Positions 26,511-35,653 of a DNA stretch of 64,000 bases are shown in pieces. Source of the stretch: a bacterium (GTDB lineage: Bacteria; Cyanobacteriota; Vampirovibrionia; Gastranaerophilales; Gastranaerophilaceae); NCBI GenBank assembly GCA_017396025.1, contig JAFQNF010000001.1:48896-112895 (forward strand). Reading direction: 5' to 3'. The position numbers were made by a program, and so were the translations under genes. The notes under the pieces are model-generated. The model saw nothing but the letters and a program-made list of their open reading frames with translations. It was not told the DNA's origin and did no database searches. The number at the start of each line of letters is the position of its first letter. Positions within the stretch are counted from its first letter, which is position 1.

Positions 26511-27677
26511 TTACAAATTGTTCCAATTCTCTTTTATTCTTTTTTCAGCTTCGCTTTGTGGAACAAAATAAGGTTCTTTTATTTGATATAGCCACTCAAA
26601 AGTACCAGCTCTCCATTCAGAGAGTGTTGTATAAAAACTTTGTGCTATTTTTCTTTGGTTTTCAAAGTATTTTCTTTCTTCTGAACTTAATATTCTACCT
26701 TTTAGAATATCGTGGCTAAATTTTATGCTTTCTTTTGTACTATCTACAGTTGAATTCCATAATTTTATTGATTTATGAGGATTGTTTTCATAATTTGTAG
26801 CTGTATCTGCTTGTTCTAAGAAATCAAGGCTTGTAATTCTTCTAAGTTCCATCTCTATTACTTCATCAGATGGATTTGAAAGAACTTGTGCTAAATTTTC
26901 TTCGTATTCAATTGCATCTGTCATTTCTGGATGTTTTTCTTTTATAAACTGAGCATGTTTATTATAAAAGCTTGCTTTTTGAGCTAAATACTCTTTGAAA
27001 AATGATAATTGTTCTTCCTCATCTAGTTTCTTTAGTGAATCATTTAAACCTGTATTTTCAAATTTTAAAGCATTTGTGTTTACAACAAAGTTTGGATATA
27101 GTTCAACCTCTGTTGAGTCTGGTATTGTTGCTGCACCGTAGTCTATTAATGAAATATTGTTGTCTGGTGTAAAAACTATATTACCTACATTTAAATCACC
27201 GTGAATAATGTTTGCTTTATCGTGTTTTAAAAGTACGTCATATAATTTCCCAATATCACCAATCTCTAATGAATCTTTGTGTTCGCCTTCAACAAATGAG
27301 GAAATTAGAACGTCTTTTCCTCCATATGTGAATCTATCTATGAATTTCTGAGCGTTAGGTAAATTAGTTGGTAATTTTTTTAAAACTTGTGCTTCTGCTT
27401 CAAAAGAGGTTTGTTCTGTTTTTGCTACCTTAATTGCTTCGTTTCCACGTCTATATATTATTCCATCTGTGCCTTGTGCAATTGGTGTTGGATTAGAAGA
27501 TAAAAAACTATAGTATTCTCTTCTTTTATTAAAATTTGAACTGCTTTTCGCAAAAGCAGGATATTTTAAACTTTTATTTGTATAAAAATTTTCAGCACAA
27601 ACGTTTGTTGCAGTTTGTTTTTTTTCGCAATTTTTATATCTAGTATTGTATTGATAGCTTACAGGTAAAATTTTCAT
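26511..27677 (-). CDS. Protein kinase-like/phosphotransferase-fold protein
   Basis: 388 residues. After a variable 60-residue N-terminus comes a kinase fold: glycine-loop IAQGTDGIIYRRGN (66-79), ATP lysine in AIKVAK (K83), catalytic loop IIHGDLNVGN (H159, D161, N166) and LIDYG replacing DFG (179-181). All key residues are there, so it is probably active, either as a Ser/Thr kinase or as a small-molecule phosphotransferase. The helical C-terminal 190 residues match nothing I know. The N-terminus (KILPVSYQYN...YPAFAKSS) looks like an unstructured leader. The start ATG has no Shine-Dalgarno. Confidence 0.8.
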   Translation of the reverse strand: MKILPVSYQYNTRYKNCEKKQTATNVCAENFYTNKSLKYPAFAKSSSNFNKRREYYSFLSSNPTPIAQGTDGIIYRRGNEAIKVAKTEQTSFEAEAQVLKKLPTNLPNAQKFIDRFTYGGKDVLISSFVEGEHKDSLEIGDIGKLYDVLLKHDKANIIHGDLNVGNIVFTPDNNISLIDYGAATIPDSTEVELYPNFVVNTNALKFENTGLNDSLKKLDEEEQLSFFKEYLAQKASFYNKHAQFIKEKHPEMTDAIEYEENLAQVLSNPSDEVIEMELRRITSLDFLEQADTATNYENNPHKSIKLWNSTVDSTKESIKFSHDILKGRILSSEERKYFENQRKIAQSFYTTLSEWRAGTFEWLYQIKEPYFVPQSEAEKRIKENWNNL

Positions 27678-27709
27678 AATCTTATAAAGCTTGTGAAAAT
27701 TAAAAGTTG

Positions 27710-28468
27710 CTACTTTGTGAACAATTCATAAAGAACAATTGAGGCACTAACTGATAAATTTAGCGATTCTACATTATTTGTCATTTCAAGTTTTATATTT
27801 TTATCTGATATTTTTGTTAAGTTTTCACTGAGACCATTGGCCTCTGAACCAAACATAATAATATATTTGTCTAATTTTTTGCATTCTTCAAGTGAAATAT
27901 TATTTTCTTTTGATAGTGTGGTTGCAATAAATTTATGTGTCGTAAAAAGTTCGTTTAATTCCTTTTCTGTTGAGATATTAATAATTGGAATTTTAAAAAA
28001 GTTTCCAGCTGTTGAACGTATAACTTTTGGTGAATATAGTTCAACACAGTCAGAAAATAGTATAATGCCATCGATTGCGAATGCTGCTGCACTTCTTATT
28101 ATCGTTCCTAGGTTTCCAGGGTCACTAATTGAATCTAAAAGAATAATTTTTTTAAAATTTTTAAATTCACTTTTTTCAATTTTTCTTTGCTTTGCAATTG
28201 CAAGAATTTCGCAAGGAGAACTTGTTGTTGAAATCTTTTTCATTATACTTTCACTAACTAAAGTGTATTTTTGCCTTATATTTTGTTCTTTTGTTGCGTA
28301 TATTTCTAATATTTTGATGTCTGCTTCTATCAATTCTTGTACGGATTTTAACCCTTCAACAAGAAAAAGCCCAGATTCTTCTCTGTATTTTTTTTGATGA
28401 AGTTTTACGATTTCTTTTATTTTATTATTTGAAATTCCTTCTATTGGATGCATGAAGCAGCCTGCCAT
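27710..28468 (-). CDS. TrmH/SpoU-family RNA 2'-O-methyltransferase
   Basis: 252 residues (247 if translation starts at the ATG at 28453, MHPIEGIS, which fits the family better). An N-terminal substrate-binding domain (NNKIKEIVKLHQKKYREESG) precedes the knotted SPOUT domain with its three motifs: NLGTIIRSAAAF, IIMFGSEANGLSENL and SLNLSVSASIVLYE. Such enzymes methylate a ribose in rRNA or tRNA; the layout is closest to RlmB/TsnR-like rRNA enzymes. The gene overlaps the end of the aminopeptidase gene, pointing to a shared transcript. Confidence 0.9.
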   Translation of the reverse strand: MAGCFMHPIEGISNNKIKEIVKLHQKKYREESGLFLVEGLKSVQELIEADIKILEIYATKEQNIRQKYTLVSESIMKKISTTSSPCEILAIAKQRKIEKSEFKNFKKIILLDSISDPGNLGTIIRSAAAFAIDGIILFSDCVELYSPKVIRSTAGNFFKIPIINISTEKELNELFTTHKFIATTLSKENNISLEECKKLDKYIIMFGSEANGLSENLTKISDKNIKLEMTNNVESLNLSVSASIVLYELFTK

Positions 28469-30096
28469 TTCATATAATAGTATTTTTCGTAATCGTTCAT
28501 CATTGAAAGATCCACAAGTTTTATTTCAAATGGGAAGTGCGATAATGTGTTCATAACTATTTTATCTTCTTCGTATGAAGCGTAAACGGTATTTTCTAAT
28601 CGTATTCCGCCCCAACCTTCTTTGTATACTCCTGGTTCAATTGAAAAAACTGTGTTTTCAATAATTTTTGTTTTCGCAGCTTCTGCAGAAGAAACTCTTG
28701 GTGGATTTTCGTGAACAGATATTCCAACTCCGTGACCTGTTCCGTGTGCAAATTTATATTCTTCATCCACTGATTTTTCAATGGTATCTCTTGCAATTTT
28801 ATCTATATTAAAATAAGAAGATTTTTTGTTGTATTTGTTATAATAAGCATTGAAAAATGCCTTTAAAACTGCAGTATATGCTGTTTTTTGCTCCGGTGTT
28901 GGTGTTCCTTTTAAAAATGTTCTTGTTGTATCAGTTGCATATCCACCTTCATAGTAACCACCAAAATCAATAAGTAAAAAATCACCATCTTCAACCATCT
29001 TTTCTTTTGATGGTGATGTGTAGTGAATTATTGAAGAGTTTGAACCTGATGCTACTATTGGTTTGAAGCTTAATGAACTTGCACCATTATCTTTCATTGC
29101 TTTTATTAAAGCTTCATAGTAATCGTATTCCGAATATATAGTTTCTGAATTTATCATTTCGTAGATTACTTTTAGTGCATTATCAGAACGCATAAAACAA
29201 TGTTTTAAATGATTTATTTCATTTTCATTTTTAACGGTTTTGAACAGTCTTAAATGACTTGGCATTATTTTATTGTTTGTATTTATTAACTTGTAGTCAC
29301 AAATTGATAAATTTGTGTCATCAATGAATAGTTCTGTTTTGTTGAACTCTTTAAGTCTAGGTGCAAATTCACTTAATGGACGAACTTGATAATGTCCTCC
29401 AATATATGGAATATCACAATCAGAATATATTGTTACATTATCTTGTGTGATAATTGCCTTTGCTGGAAAAACCGAACTGTAGTCAAAGTCATAAGAACGC
29501 ATGTTTGTTAGATATGCAATATCTTCTAGTGATGATACTAAAATATTAAATTCTTCACCCGCATATTCTTTTATTGTTTCAAATTTCGCATCTGCACTCA
29601 TTCCTGTTATGTCTTCAGAAACTTTGAAAACATTGTATTTTATTGGCTCAATTGATTCTGCTTTAAATTCCATAACTGGATCAGAGTTAAATAGCCTAAT
29701 TGTTGAATTTTTGCATTGTAAGTTTTTTTCTAAAACTTCATAGAATTTTTTTGAAACTTTTGTCGCTATCATACCTAATTTAAAATATGATGGGATAATT
29801 TCCTCAAGAGCTGTTAGATATGACTTTGTAAGTGGGACTTTTACAACATCAACTAGATTTTTGTCTACTTCATTGTCAGCTTGTTCGTGATATCTCGTAT
29901 CTACGAATAAATAGATTTTATCGCTGGTTAATAAGACATCTCCTGTTGAACCAGTAAAATCTGTAACGTGGTATCTGGAATTTAATTCAAGCTTATTATA
30001 TTCAACAAGAAATTCATTTGTTGAATTAATAATAAGTCCATCTATGTCATTTTTCGACAAAAAGTCTCTTAAATATTCTATTAATTTTATATCCAT
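28441..30096 (-). CDS. pepP: Xaa-Pro aminopeptidase (M24B family)
   Basis: 551 residues. Two N-terminal creatinase-like domains and a C-terminal pita-bread metalloprotease domain with the five metal ligands in LLIDFGGYYEGGYATDT (two Asp), HGTGHGVGISVHE (His), SIEPGVY (Glu) and RLENTV (Glu). It removes an N-terminal residue before proline. At 551 residues it is longer than E. coli PepP and fits the type with a duplicated N-terminal domain. Its ATG overlaps the stop of the parvulin gene (TAATG). Confidence 0.93.
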   Translation of the reverse strand: MDIKLIEYLRDFLSKNDIDGLIINSTNEFLVEYNKLELNSRYHVTDFTGSTGDVLLTSDKIYLFVDTRYHEQADNEVDKNLVDVVKVPLTKSYLTALEEIIPSYFKLGMIATKVSKKFYEVLEKNLQCKNSTIRLFNSDPVMEFKAESIEPIKYNVFKVSEDITGMSADAKFETIKEYAGEEFNILVSSLEDIAYLTNMRSYDFDYSSVFPAKAIITQDNVTIYSDCDIPYIGGHYQVRPLSEFAPRLKEFNKTELFIDDTNLSICDYKLINTNNKIMPSHLRLFKTVKNENEINHLKHCFMRSDNALKVIYEMINSETIYSEYDYYEALIKAMKDNGASSLSFKPIVASGSNSSIIHYTSPSKEKMVEDGDFLLIDFGGYYEGGYATDTTRTFLKGTPTPEQKTAYTAVLKAFFNAYYNKYNKKSSYFNIDKIARDTIEKSVDEEYKFAHGTGHGVGISVHENPPRVSSAEAAKTKIIENTVFSIEPGVYKEGWGGIRLENTVYASYEEDKIVMNTLSHFPFEIKLVDLSMMNDYEKYYYMKWQAASCIQ

Positions 30097-30380
30097 TAGT
30101 CTTTTTTATCTGTTAAATAGATTAAATGATAACCGAATTGTGTTCTTATTGGATTAGATACTTCACCTATTTCCATAGAGAATGCTGCATCTTCAAATTC
30201 TTTAACCATTTGACCTTTTGTAAAGTATCCTAAGTCACCACCATTTTGACCAGATGGGCATAAAGAAACTTCCATTGCTGCTTTTGCAAACTCTTTACCT
30301 GCTGCAATTTCTTCTTTTAATTTTAATGCTTCTTCTTCTGTTTTAACTAATAAGTGGCTTGCTTTTACAAATGTTGTCAT
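30096..30380 (-). CDS. Parvulin-type peptidyl-prolyl isomerase
   Basis: 94 residues, a bare PpiC/parvulin domain: FVKASHLLVKTEEEA, KEFAKAAMEVSLCPSGQNGGDLGYF, EDAAFSMEIGEVSNPIRTQFGYHLIYL. No signal peptide, so it is cytoplasmic, like E. coli PpiC. It speeds cis-trans change at proline bonds, and its coupling with the Xaa-Pro aminopeptidase gene (one-base overlap) puts two proline-directed enzymes in one operon. AAGGAG is the ribosome binding site. Confidence 0.93.
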   Translation of the reverse strand: MTTFVKASHLLVKTEEEALKLKEEIAAGKEFAKAAMEVSLCPSGQNGGDLGYFTKGQMVKEFEDAAFSMEIGEVSNPIRTQFGYHLIYLTDKKD

Positions 30381-30460
30381 AATGTCTCCTTTTTTATTAT
30401 GAAGTATATCACGCTCTTAGATTTACGGCAAAAATTTTATTTAGTAGTTTTAAGTCAAGT

Positions 30461-31372
30461 ATGAATATACAAAATTTGTCTGCGACTTTTAATTCGCCTT
30501 TTATTAATAAACTTAGAAAATCTGTTCTTCTCTCTCAATGTGAAAGAAGATTACCTTCTTTACAATCTGATAGTGTTGAACTTTCTAATGATGCAAAATT
30601 GCAGTTACAAGCAAATAGAATATATTCTCGTTCTAAAAAATTTACTATAGATGATTACAAGTCACTTACTAAGTTAGAAAAATCTATTTTAAGAGAGGCA
30701 AGTAAATATTCTAAAAACGCAGCCCAAGAATCTCTAAAAGTAGGTTTAAAAGTAAAAGAACATTTAGATAAAAGATATGGTGAAAATGGGTATGTATTTG
30801 GTTGCATTGGAACATCTCCAGCGGGTATAGCAAGAGTTCTTGAATTTACAGGTGTTGAAACAAAATATCTTCCTATTTCTCGTTTGAATTGGTTAAAAAA
30901 TGTTGATGCTTGGAAGGAACATACTGATAAATTCTCTAATTACGAAGAATTTTTAAAAGAGCAAGGTTTATCAAAAGAGCAAGTTTCGGCTTCTGATAAG
31001 GAATATTTATTCTATGATTATGTTCAACAAGGAATGTCTTTAATTGTTTTTGAAAAAATGATGAAGGAGTATTTTGGACTTGATTTACCAAATGTTGGTT
31101 TTCATAATTTGAATTTCTTATGTTATTCTTCTTGTGCAAAAAATGTAGAACCACCACAGTATGCAATTGATTATGTTGATAAATATATGGATGGTTCTGT
31201 AATTGGTCAATTTTCAGGTGTTTCACATTTGGATATTAATGAAATTGATAAAATTGAAGAGTGTAAACAATATGAAAATTTAAAAGCAAAAATGTTTAAT
31301 TTTAATCTTATTGATATGTTATCTAAACAAGGATTGTTAAAAGAAAATCCTTTAAACGCAAAGTCTTTGTAA
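30461..31372 (+). CDS. PRTase-like protein, paralogue 1 (degenerate loop)
   Basis: 303 residues, not a family I can name. The core (about residues 60-230) is shared with the next gene: YGENGYVFGCIGTSPAGIARVLE (GTSPAG at 117-122), VETKYLPIS, then EYLFYDYVQQGMSL (183-194). The last segment lies where phosphoribosyltransferases have their hydrophobic-strand-plus-DDxxxTG PRPP loop, but here it reads DYVQQGMS, so PRPP binding may be lost. No signal peptide or membrane segment. The first 50 residues look unstructured. There is no good Shine-Dalgarno. It may act as a regulator or effector; that is inference only. Confidence 0.75.
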   Translation: MNIQNLSATFNSPFINKLRKSVLLSQCERRLPSLQSDSVELSNDAKLQLQANRIYSRSKKFTIDDYKSLTKLEKSILREASKYSKNAAQESLKVGLKVKEHLDKRYGENGYVFGCIGTSPAGIARVLEFTGVETKYLPISRLNWLKNVDAWKEHTDKFSNYEEFLKEQGLSKEQVSASDKEYLFYDYVQQGMSLIVFEKMMKEYFGLDLPNVGFHNLNFLCYSSCAKNVEPPQYAIDYVDKYMDGSVIGQFSGVSHLDINEIDKIEECKQYENLKAKMFNFNLIDMLSKQGLLKENPLNAKSL

Positions 31373-31408
31373 TATAGCAAATTTAATTATTATGAGCGTT
31401 ATATTTGT

Positions 31409-32311
31409 ATGTTAATTGGTAAGTTATTATCTTCTATAATTACTCCTGTAAAAAGAGTTAGAGCAGATGGCTCGAAAAAAATGACTCTGCCAATTAGGCG
31501 TGCTGATGTTTTTGAAATGAGTGAAGAGCTTAAAAATCAAAAACAAGCGTATGGAATTCTTTCAAGAAACGATAAATTTTCTATTGATAGTTTTAGATCT
31601 TTATCAGAAGAAGAAAATCTTTTACTTCGTAATGTAGCTGATATAGATACTAAAACTGCAGTTAATGCAACTGTTGATTTGGGTGTTAAGTTTAAATCTT
31701 TCTTGGATGATAAATATGGCGAAAATGGGTATGTTTTTGTATCTATTGGTACTTCTCCATCCGGAATTGCTCGTGTAATGGAATTTTCTGGTGTTGAAAC
31801 TAAATATTTACCTGTAACTGATTTAACAAGAGTATCTTCTGAGGAAGATATTGATAAACATGATGATAAGTATCCAACTTATATTCAATTTTTAAAACAG
31901 CAAGGATTATCAAAGGAAGAAATTGATAATTCTGGAAAAAAATACTTATTTTATGATTATACATTTACTGGTAAATCTTTAGCTATCTTTGAAGTTTTAA
32001 TGAAAAATAAATTTGGTATTGATTCTGAAAATATCGAATATCATTCCTTAAACAAGGATTTAATGGTTGCAGGTAATACTATTCCAAATTTTCATAAGAA
32101 TGCAAATTATTATATTGAAGAATATTTAAAAGATTCTTCAATGGCTATGTATGGCGGGGTTCCTCATTTAAGACTTGACGAAATGGATAAAGTTTTTACA
32201 AAAAAACAGTCTTATGGGAATGCACCTAATTTATTTAATTTTCTTATGATGCACATTCTAGATAAAAGTAATTTGCTAAAAGAAAATCCAAAAAATAAAA
32301 ATTCAATATAA
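31409..32311 (+). CDS. PRTase-like protein, paralogue 2 (intact TG loop)
   Basis: 300 residues, clearly homologous to the preceding gene over residues about 55-290 (for example GENGYVFVSIGTSPSGIARVME and ETKYLP). Here the loop reads YLFYDYTFTGKSL (179-191), much closer to a phosphoribosyltransferase PRPP loop (D-Y-T-F-T-G-K-S), so this copy may be the active one. The two copies lie 36 bp apart and arose by tandem duplication. The N-terminus differs fully between them. Substrate and role unknown. Confidence 0.78.
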   Translation: MLIGKLLSSIITPVKRVRADGSKKMTLPIRRADVFEMSEELKNQKQAYGILSRNDKFSIDSFRSLSEEENLLLRNVADIDTKTAVNATVDLGVKFKSFLDDKYGENGYVFVSIGTSPSGIARVMEFSGVETKYLPVTDLTRVSSEEDIDKHDDKYPTYIQFLKQQGLSKEEIDNSGKKYLFYDYTFTGKSLAIFEVLMKNKFGIDSENIEYHSLNKDLMVAGNTIPNFHKNANYYIEEYLKDSSMAMYGGVPHLRLDEMDKVFTKKQSYGNAPNLFNFLMMHILDKSNLLKENPKNKNSI

Positions 32312-32329
32312 TTTTTTATTTGTTTTAAG

Positions 32330-32335
32330 TATAAT
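32330..32335 (+). promoter_or_regulatory. -10 element of miaB, predicted leaderless
   Basis: TATAAT exactly six bases before the miaB ATG, with no Shine-Dalgarno. No clear -35 is visible. Spacing fits transcription starting at the ATG. Confidence 0.5.
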
Positions 32336-32341
32336 TTTTTT

Positions 32342-33664
32342 ATGAAGAAATTGTATATTGAAACTCTGGGCTGCCAGATGAATAAATCAGATAGTGAAAG
32401 AATTGCTGGTATTCTTTCTCATTTTGATTATGTTGAAACTGATGTAGAAAAAGAAGCGGACCTATTGATTGTTAATACTTGTAGTATTCGTCAATTATCG
32501 GCTGATAAGGCATATAGTTTACTTGGTGTTTGGGGAAAATGGAAAAAAACTCGTCCTGAGTTAAAAATTGCGATTTGTGGTTGTGTTGCTCAACAAGATA
32601 AAGAAAAAGTTAGACAACGCGCACCTTATGTTGATTTGGTTTTTGGTACTCACAATATTTATGAATTACCGGAACTTATTAAAAGAATTGAAAATGACGA
32701 AAAAGTTTGCGCTATTACTAATACTCCTGTTGTATGTGACCAAAATGATTTTAAAATTATCAGAAAAGAATCAGTTAATGCTTGGATTCCGATTATAGAA
32801 GGTTGTAATAATTTTTGTACTTATTGTGTTGTTCCTTTTACTCGTGGTAGAGAAAGAAGCAGACGTCCTGAAGAAATTATTACAGAAGCTAAAAACATTG
32901 TTAAAGAAGGATTTAAAGAAATTACTTTGCTTGGTCAAAATGTTGATAGCTATGGTAAAGATTTTAAAGATGAGAATATAACACTTGCAAATCTTTTAAG
33001 AAAATTAAATAAAATTGAAGGTGAATTTAGAATTCGTTTTGTAACTTCTTATCCTTCTGATATTACAGATGATTTAATTGATGCAGTTGAAGAATGTGAT
33101 AAGGTTTGCAAATATTTTCATATCCCAATGCAATCTGGGAATTCTCATATTCTTGAAGAGATGAATAGACATTATACAAAAGCTAAATATTATGAAATTG
33201 TTTCTAAAATAAGAAATCGTTTTCCAGATGTTGCGATTACAAGTGATTTTATTGCTGGCTTCCCTGGTGAAACAGAAGAAGAGTTCCAAGATACTCTGGA
33301 TGCCATTGATGAATTAGAACTTGATTATTCAAATACTGCTGCGTATTCACCTCGTGTATTTACTAAAGCAGGAAAAATGGTAGATAAGTTCTTAACTGAA
33401 GAAGTTAAATATGAACGTTTAAATCGTTTGAATGAAAAGAACAGAGAAGTTTGCTTAAAGTCTAATGAAAAGTTTATTGGAAAAACTTTAAAAGTTTTAG
33501 TAGAAAGCAAAACTGTAAAAGATGGAAAAATAACTTTGAATGGGCGTGCTGATAATAACAAAATAGTTCATTTTGAAGATACAACAAAAAAAATAGGTGA
33601 TTTTGTAAATGTAAAAATAAATAAAGCTCAGACTTGGTGTCTTTATGGTGAACCTGTTGTGTAG
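32342..33664 (+). CDS. miaB: tRNA-2-methylthio-N6-dimethylallyladenosine synthase
   Basis: 440 residues. UPF0004 domain with three cluster cysteines (GCQMNKSDSE, VNTCSIRQ, CGCVAQQ), radical SAM core with GCNNFCTYCVVPFTRGRERSR, and a C-terminal TRAM domain. It adds the methylthio group to i6A37 in tRNAs reading U-starting codons, using SAM and two iron-sulfur clusters. It is very likely translated from a leaderless mRNA. A sister enzyme, mtaB, lies at 60200 with the same promoter spacing. Confidence 0.97.
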   Translation: MKKLYIETLGCQMNKSDSERIAGILSHFDYVETDVEKEADLLIVNTCSIRQLSADKAYSLLGVWGKWKKTRPELKIAICGCVAQQDKEKVRQRAPYVDLVFGTHNIYELPELIKRIENDEKVCAITNTPVVCDQNDFKIIRKESVNAWIPIIEGCNNFCTYCVVPFTRGRERSRRPEEIITEAKNIVKEGFKEITLLGQNVDSYGKDFKDENITLANLLRKLNKIEGEFRIRFVTSYPSDITDDLIDAVEECDKVCKYFHIPMQSGNSHILEEMNRHYTKAKYYEIVSKIRNRFPDVAITSDFIAGFPGETEEEFQDTLDAIDELELDYSNTAAYSPRVFTKAGKMVDKFLTEEVKYERLNRLNEKNREVCLKSNEKFIGKTLKVLVESKTVKDGKITLNGRADNNKIVHFEDTTKKIGDFVNVKINKAQTWCLYGEPVV

Positions 33665-33700
33665 TTTTAACTTTCTTTAAAGATGTGTTAATCTGTTAAT

Positions 33701-35551
33701 ATGAAAAAATTTAGGAAAATATTTTATCTTCTTTTAATTGTAATTTTGATTTGTGGTGCTTGTTTTAGAATAGATAAAAATCCACAAGTGAATACATTGT
33801 CTTCTACTGAACTAGAAGAAATAGAAGAAAATTTTTCTGTTTATCATATTCCATCTACTATTCAAATAAGTGGTGTTGATTATCGTTTGTCTCATTCTCC
33901 AATTGGTAAATATGGTGGACAAATTATTACTTCAACAATTGGAGAAGGGCCAAAAACATTCAATCCTTGGACTGCTAAAGATGCTACCTCTGCTCAAATT
34001 GGTGAAATGTTATATGATTCGCTTCTTGAAACAAATCCTGTAACTGGTGATGTGATTCCTAAATTAGCTAAAGAATATAAAATTTCTGATGATAAAAAAA
34101 CATATACAATAATGCTTAGGGAAGGGCTTCGATGGTCCGATGGAAAATTGATAACAGCTAATGATGTTGTGTTTACTTGGAATGAAATTATTCTTGCTGG
34201 TTTTGGGAATACTTCTCTTCGAGATTCGGTTTTGATTGATGGTGAATATCCTAAAGTATCAAAAATTGATGACTACACAATTGAATTTAAAATTAAAAAG
34301 CCATTTTCACCATTTTTAAGATTTGTAGGAACACAAATTGCGCCAAAACATATTTTTGAACCTGTTGTAAAAAAAGGAAAAAGATATTTTGACTCTTATC
34401 TTGGAACAACTATGAATCCAAAAGATATTGTTTCTTCTGGGGCTTTTTTACTTGAAGAATATGTTCCTGCACAAAGAGTTGTTTTTGAAAGAAATCCTAA
34501 TTATTACACAATTGATGAGGCAAAAAACAAGCTTCCGTATTTAGAAAAATATGTAATTTTAATTGTTGGTGATTTAAATAATGAACTGTTAAAGTTTGAA
34601 GCTGGTGAATTAGATGTTGTTTCTGTTCGAGGAAAAGATTTGCCTCGTTTTAAAGCAAAAGAAAAGAAATCTGATTTTAAAATTTATAATTTAGGTCCCA
34701 ATACGGGTACAATGTTTTTGGCATTCAATTTGAATTCTAGAAAAGATAAAAATGGTAATTATTATGTTGACCCTATAAAATTAAAATGGTTTAACGATAA
34801 AAATTTCAGAGCAGCAATTGACTATGCTATTGATAGAAAAGCAATGGTTAGTAATATTTTAAACAATGTAGCTCAACCATTGTTTACTTCTGAATCATTA
34901 TCATCTATATATTTAAATGAAAATATTGCAGGCGGGCATGAAAAAGATATTGAGTATGCAAAAAATCTATTAAAAGAATCTGGTTTCTATCTTGATAATA
35001 AAGGCTATCTTCGTGATAAAGATGGAAATGAAGTTGAATTTGATTTGTATACAAATGCAGGTCAAACTGAACGTGAAGCTGCTGGTGTAATGGTTAAAGA
35101 AGATTTGCGTCATCTTGGTATAAAGATAAACTTTAAGCCAATTGAATTTAATTCTTTAGTAAGTAAGATGATGTCTACATCTGATTGGGATATGGTTTTA
35201 ATGGGTTTGACCGGTAATCCATTAGAACCACATACTGGTTTAAATGTGTGGAATTCAAAAGGGCACTTGCATCTTTTTAATATGCGCTTTGCTACAGATA
35301 CATATGATGATATTCTTCCTTGGGAAGAAAAAATTGATGATATTTTTGAAAAAGGTGCTTTTGAATCTGAGTTTGAAAAGAGAAAAGTATATTATGATGA
35401 ATATCAACAAATAATTTATGATGAACGTCCTATAATCTATTTGTACTCTCCATTGACCATAACAGCTGTCAGAAATAAGGTTAAAAATCTTTATCCAACA
35501 TCATTAGGGGGTACACTGCATAATATAGAACAGTTGTATATTGAAGAATAA
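33701..35551 (+). CDS. Extracellular solute-binding protein, family 5 (peptide/nickel type)
   Basis: 616 residues. An N-terminal hydrophobic segment (about 5-20) ends in ICGACF, possibly an atypical lipobox with Cys as lipid anchor. The SBP_bac_5 domain follows: GPKTFNPWTAKDATSAQIGEMLYD, YTIMLREGLRWSDGKLITANDVVFTW, FRAAIDYAIDRKAMV. It would capture oligopeptides or similar ligands for an ABC importer. No permease or ATPase genes lie nearby, so it is an orphan binding protein here. No Shine-Dalgarno is seen before the ATG. A terminator follows the gene. Confidence 0.9.
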   Translation: MKKFRKIFYLLLIVILICGACFRIDKNPQVNTLSSTELEEIEENFSVYHIPSTIQISGVDYRLSHSPIGKYGGQIITSTIGEGPKTFNPWTAKDATSAQIGEMLYDSLLETNPVTGDVIPKLAKEYKISDDKKTYTIMLREGLRWSDGKLITANDVVFTWNEIILAGFGNTSLRDSVLIDGEYPKVSKIDDYTIEFKIKKPFSPFLRFVGTQIAPKHIFEPVVKKGKRYFDSYLGTTMNPKDIVSSGAFLLEEYVPAQRVVFERNPNYYTIDEAKNKLPYLEKYVILIVGDLNNELLKFEAGELDVVSVRGKDLPRFKAKEKKSDFKIYNLGPNTGTMFLAFNLNSRKDKNGNYYVDPIKLKWFNDKNFRAAIDYAIDRKAMVSNILNNVAQPLFTSESLSSIYLNENIAGGHEKDIEYAKNLLKESGFYLDNKGYLRDKDGNEVEFDLYTNAGQTEREAAGVMVKEDLRHLGIKINFKPIEFNSLVSKMMSTSDWDMVLMGLTGNPLEPHTGLNVWNSKGHLHLFNMRFATDTYDDILPWEEKIDDIFEKGAFESEFEKRKVYYDEYQQIIYDERPIIYLYSPLTITAVRNKVKNLYPTSLGGTLHNIEQLYIEE

Positions 35552-35611
35552 TTTGACAATTTTTTATTAAAAAAATACTTTATATTATTAAGTAAAGTAA
35601 GAAGGTATGGC

Positions 35612-35638
35612 GTAGGACACGAAATGGTCCTACTTTTT
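35612..35638 (+). terminator. Terminator after the solute-binding protein gene
   Basis: Perfect 7-bp stem GTAGGAC (35612-35618) and GTCCTAC (35627-35633), 8-nt loop, then TTTTT. It covers the ATG at 35624, which argues against using that codon as start of the next gene. Confidence 0.8.
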
Positions 35639-35641
35639 ATT

Positions 35642-35647
35642 TATAAT
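35642..35647 (+). promoter_or_regulatory. -10 element of the DegT-like gene, predicted leaderless
   Basis: TATAAT directly after the terminator T-run and exactly six bases before the ATG at 35654. No Shine-Dalgarno and no clear -35, which would fall in the terminator hairpin. Confidence 0.45.
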
Positions 35648-35653
35648 GAAACT

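Noticed and set aside
35553..35638. Possible small RNA from TTGACA at 35553 to the terminator
   Set aside because: No -10 at proper spacing beyond a weak TACTTT; the hairpin is explained as the end of the solute-binding protein transcript.
35624..35653. ATG at 35624 with TAGGA upstream as start of the DegT-like gene
   Set aside because: The codon lies in the loop of a perfect 7-bp terminator hairpin; the ATG at 35654 fits the leaderless pattern and the family-like start.
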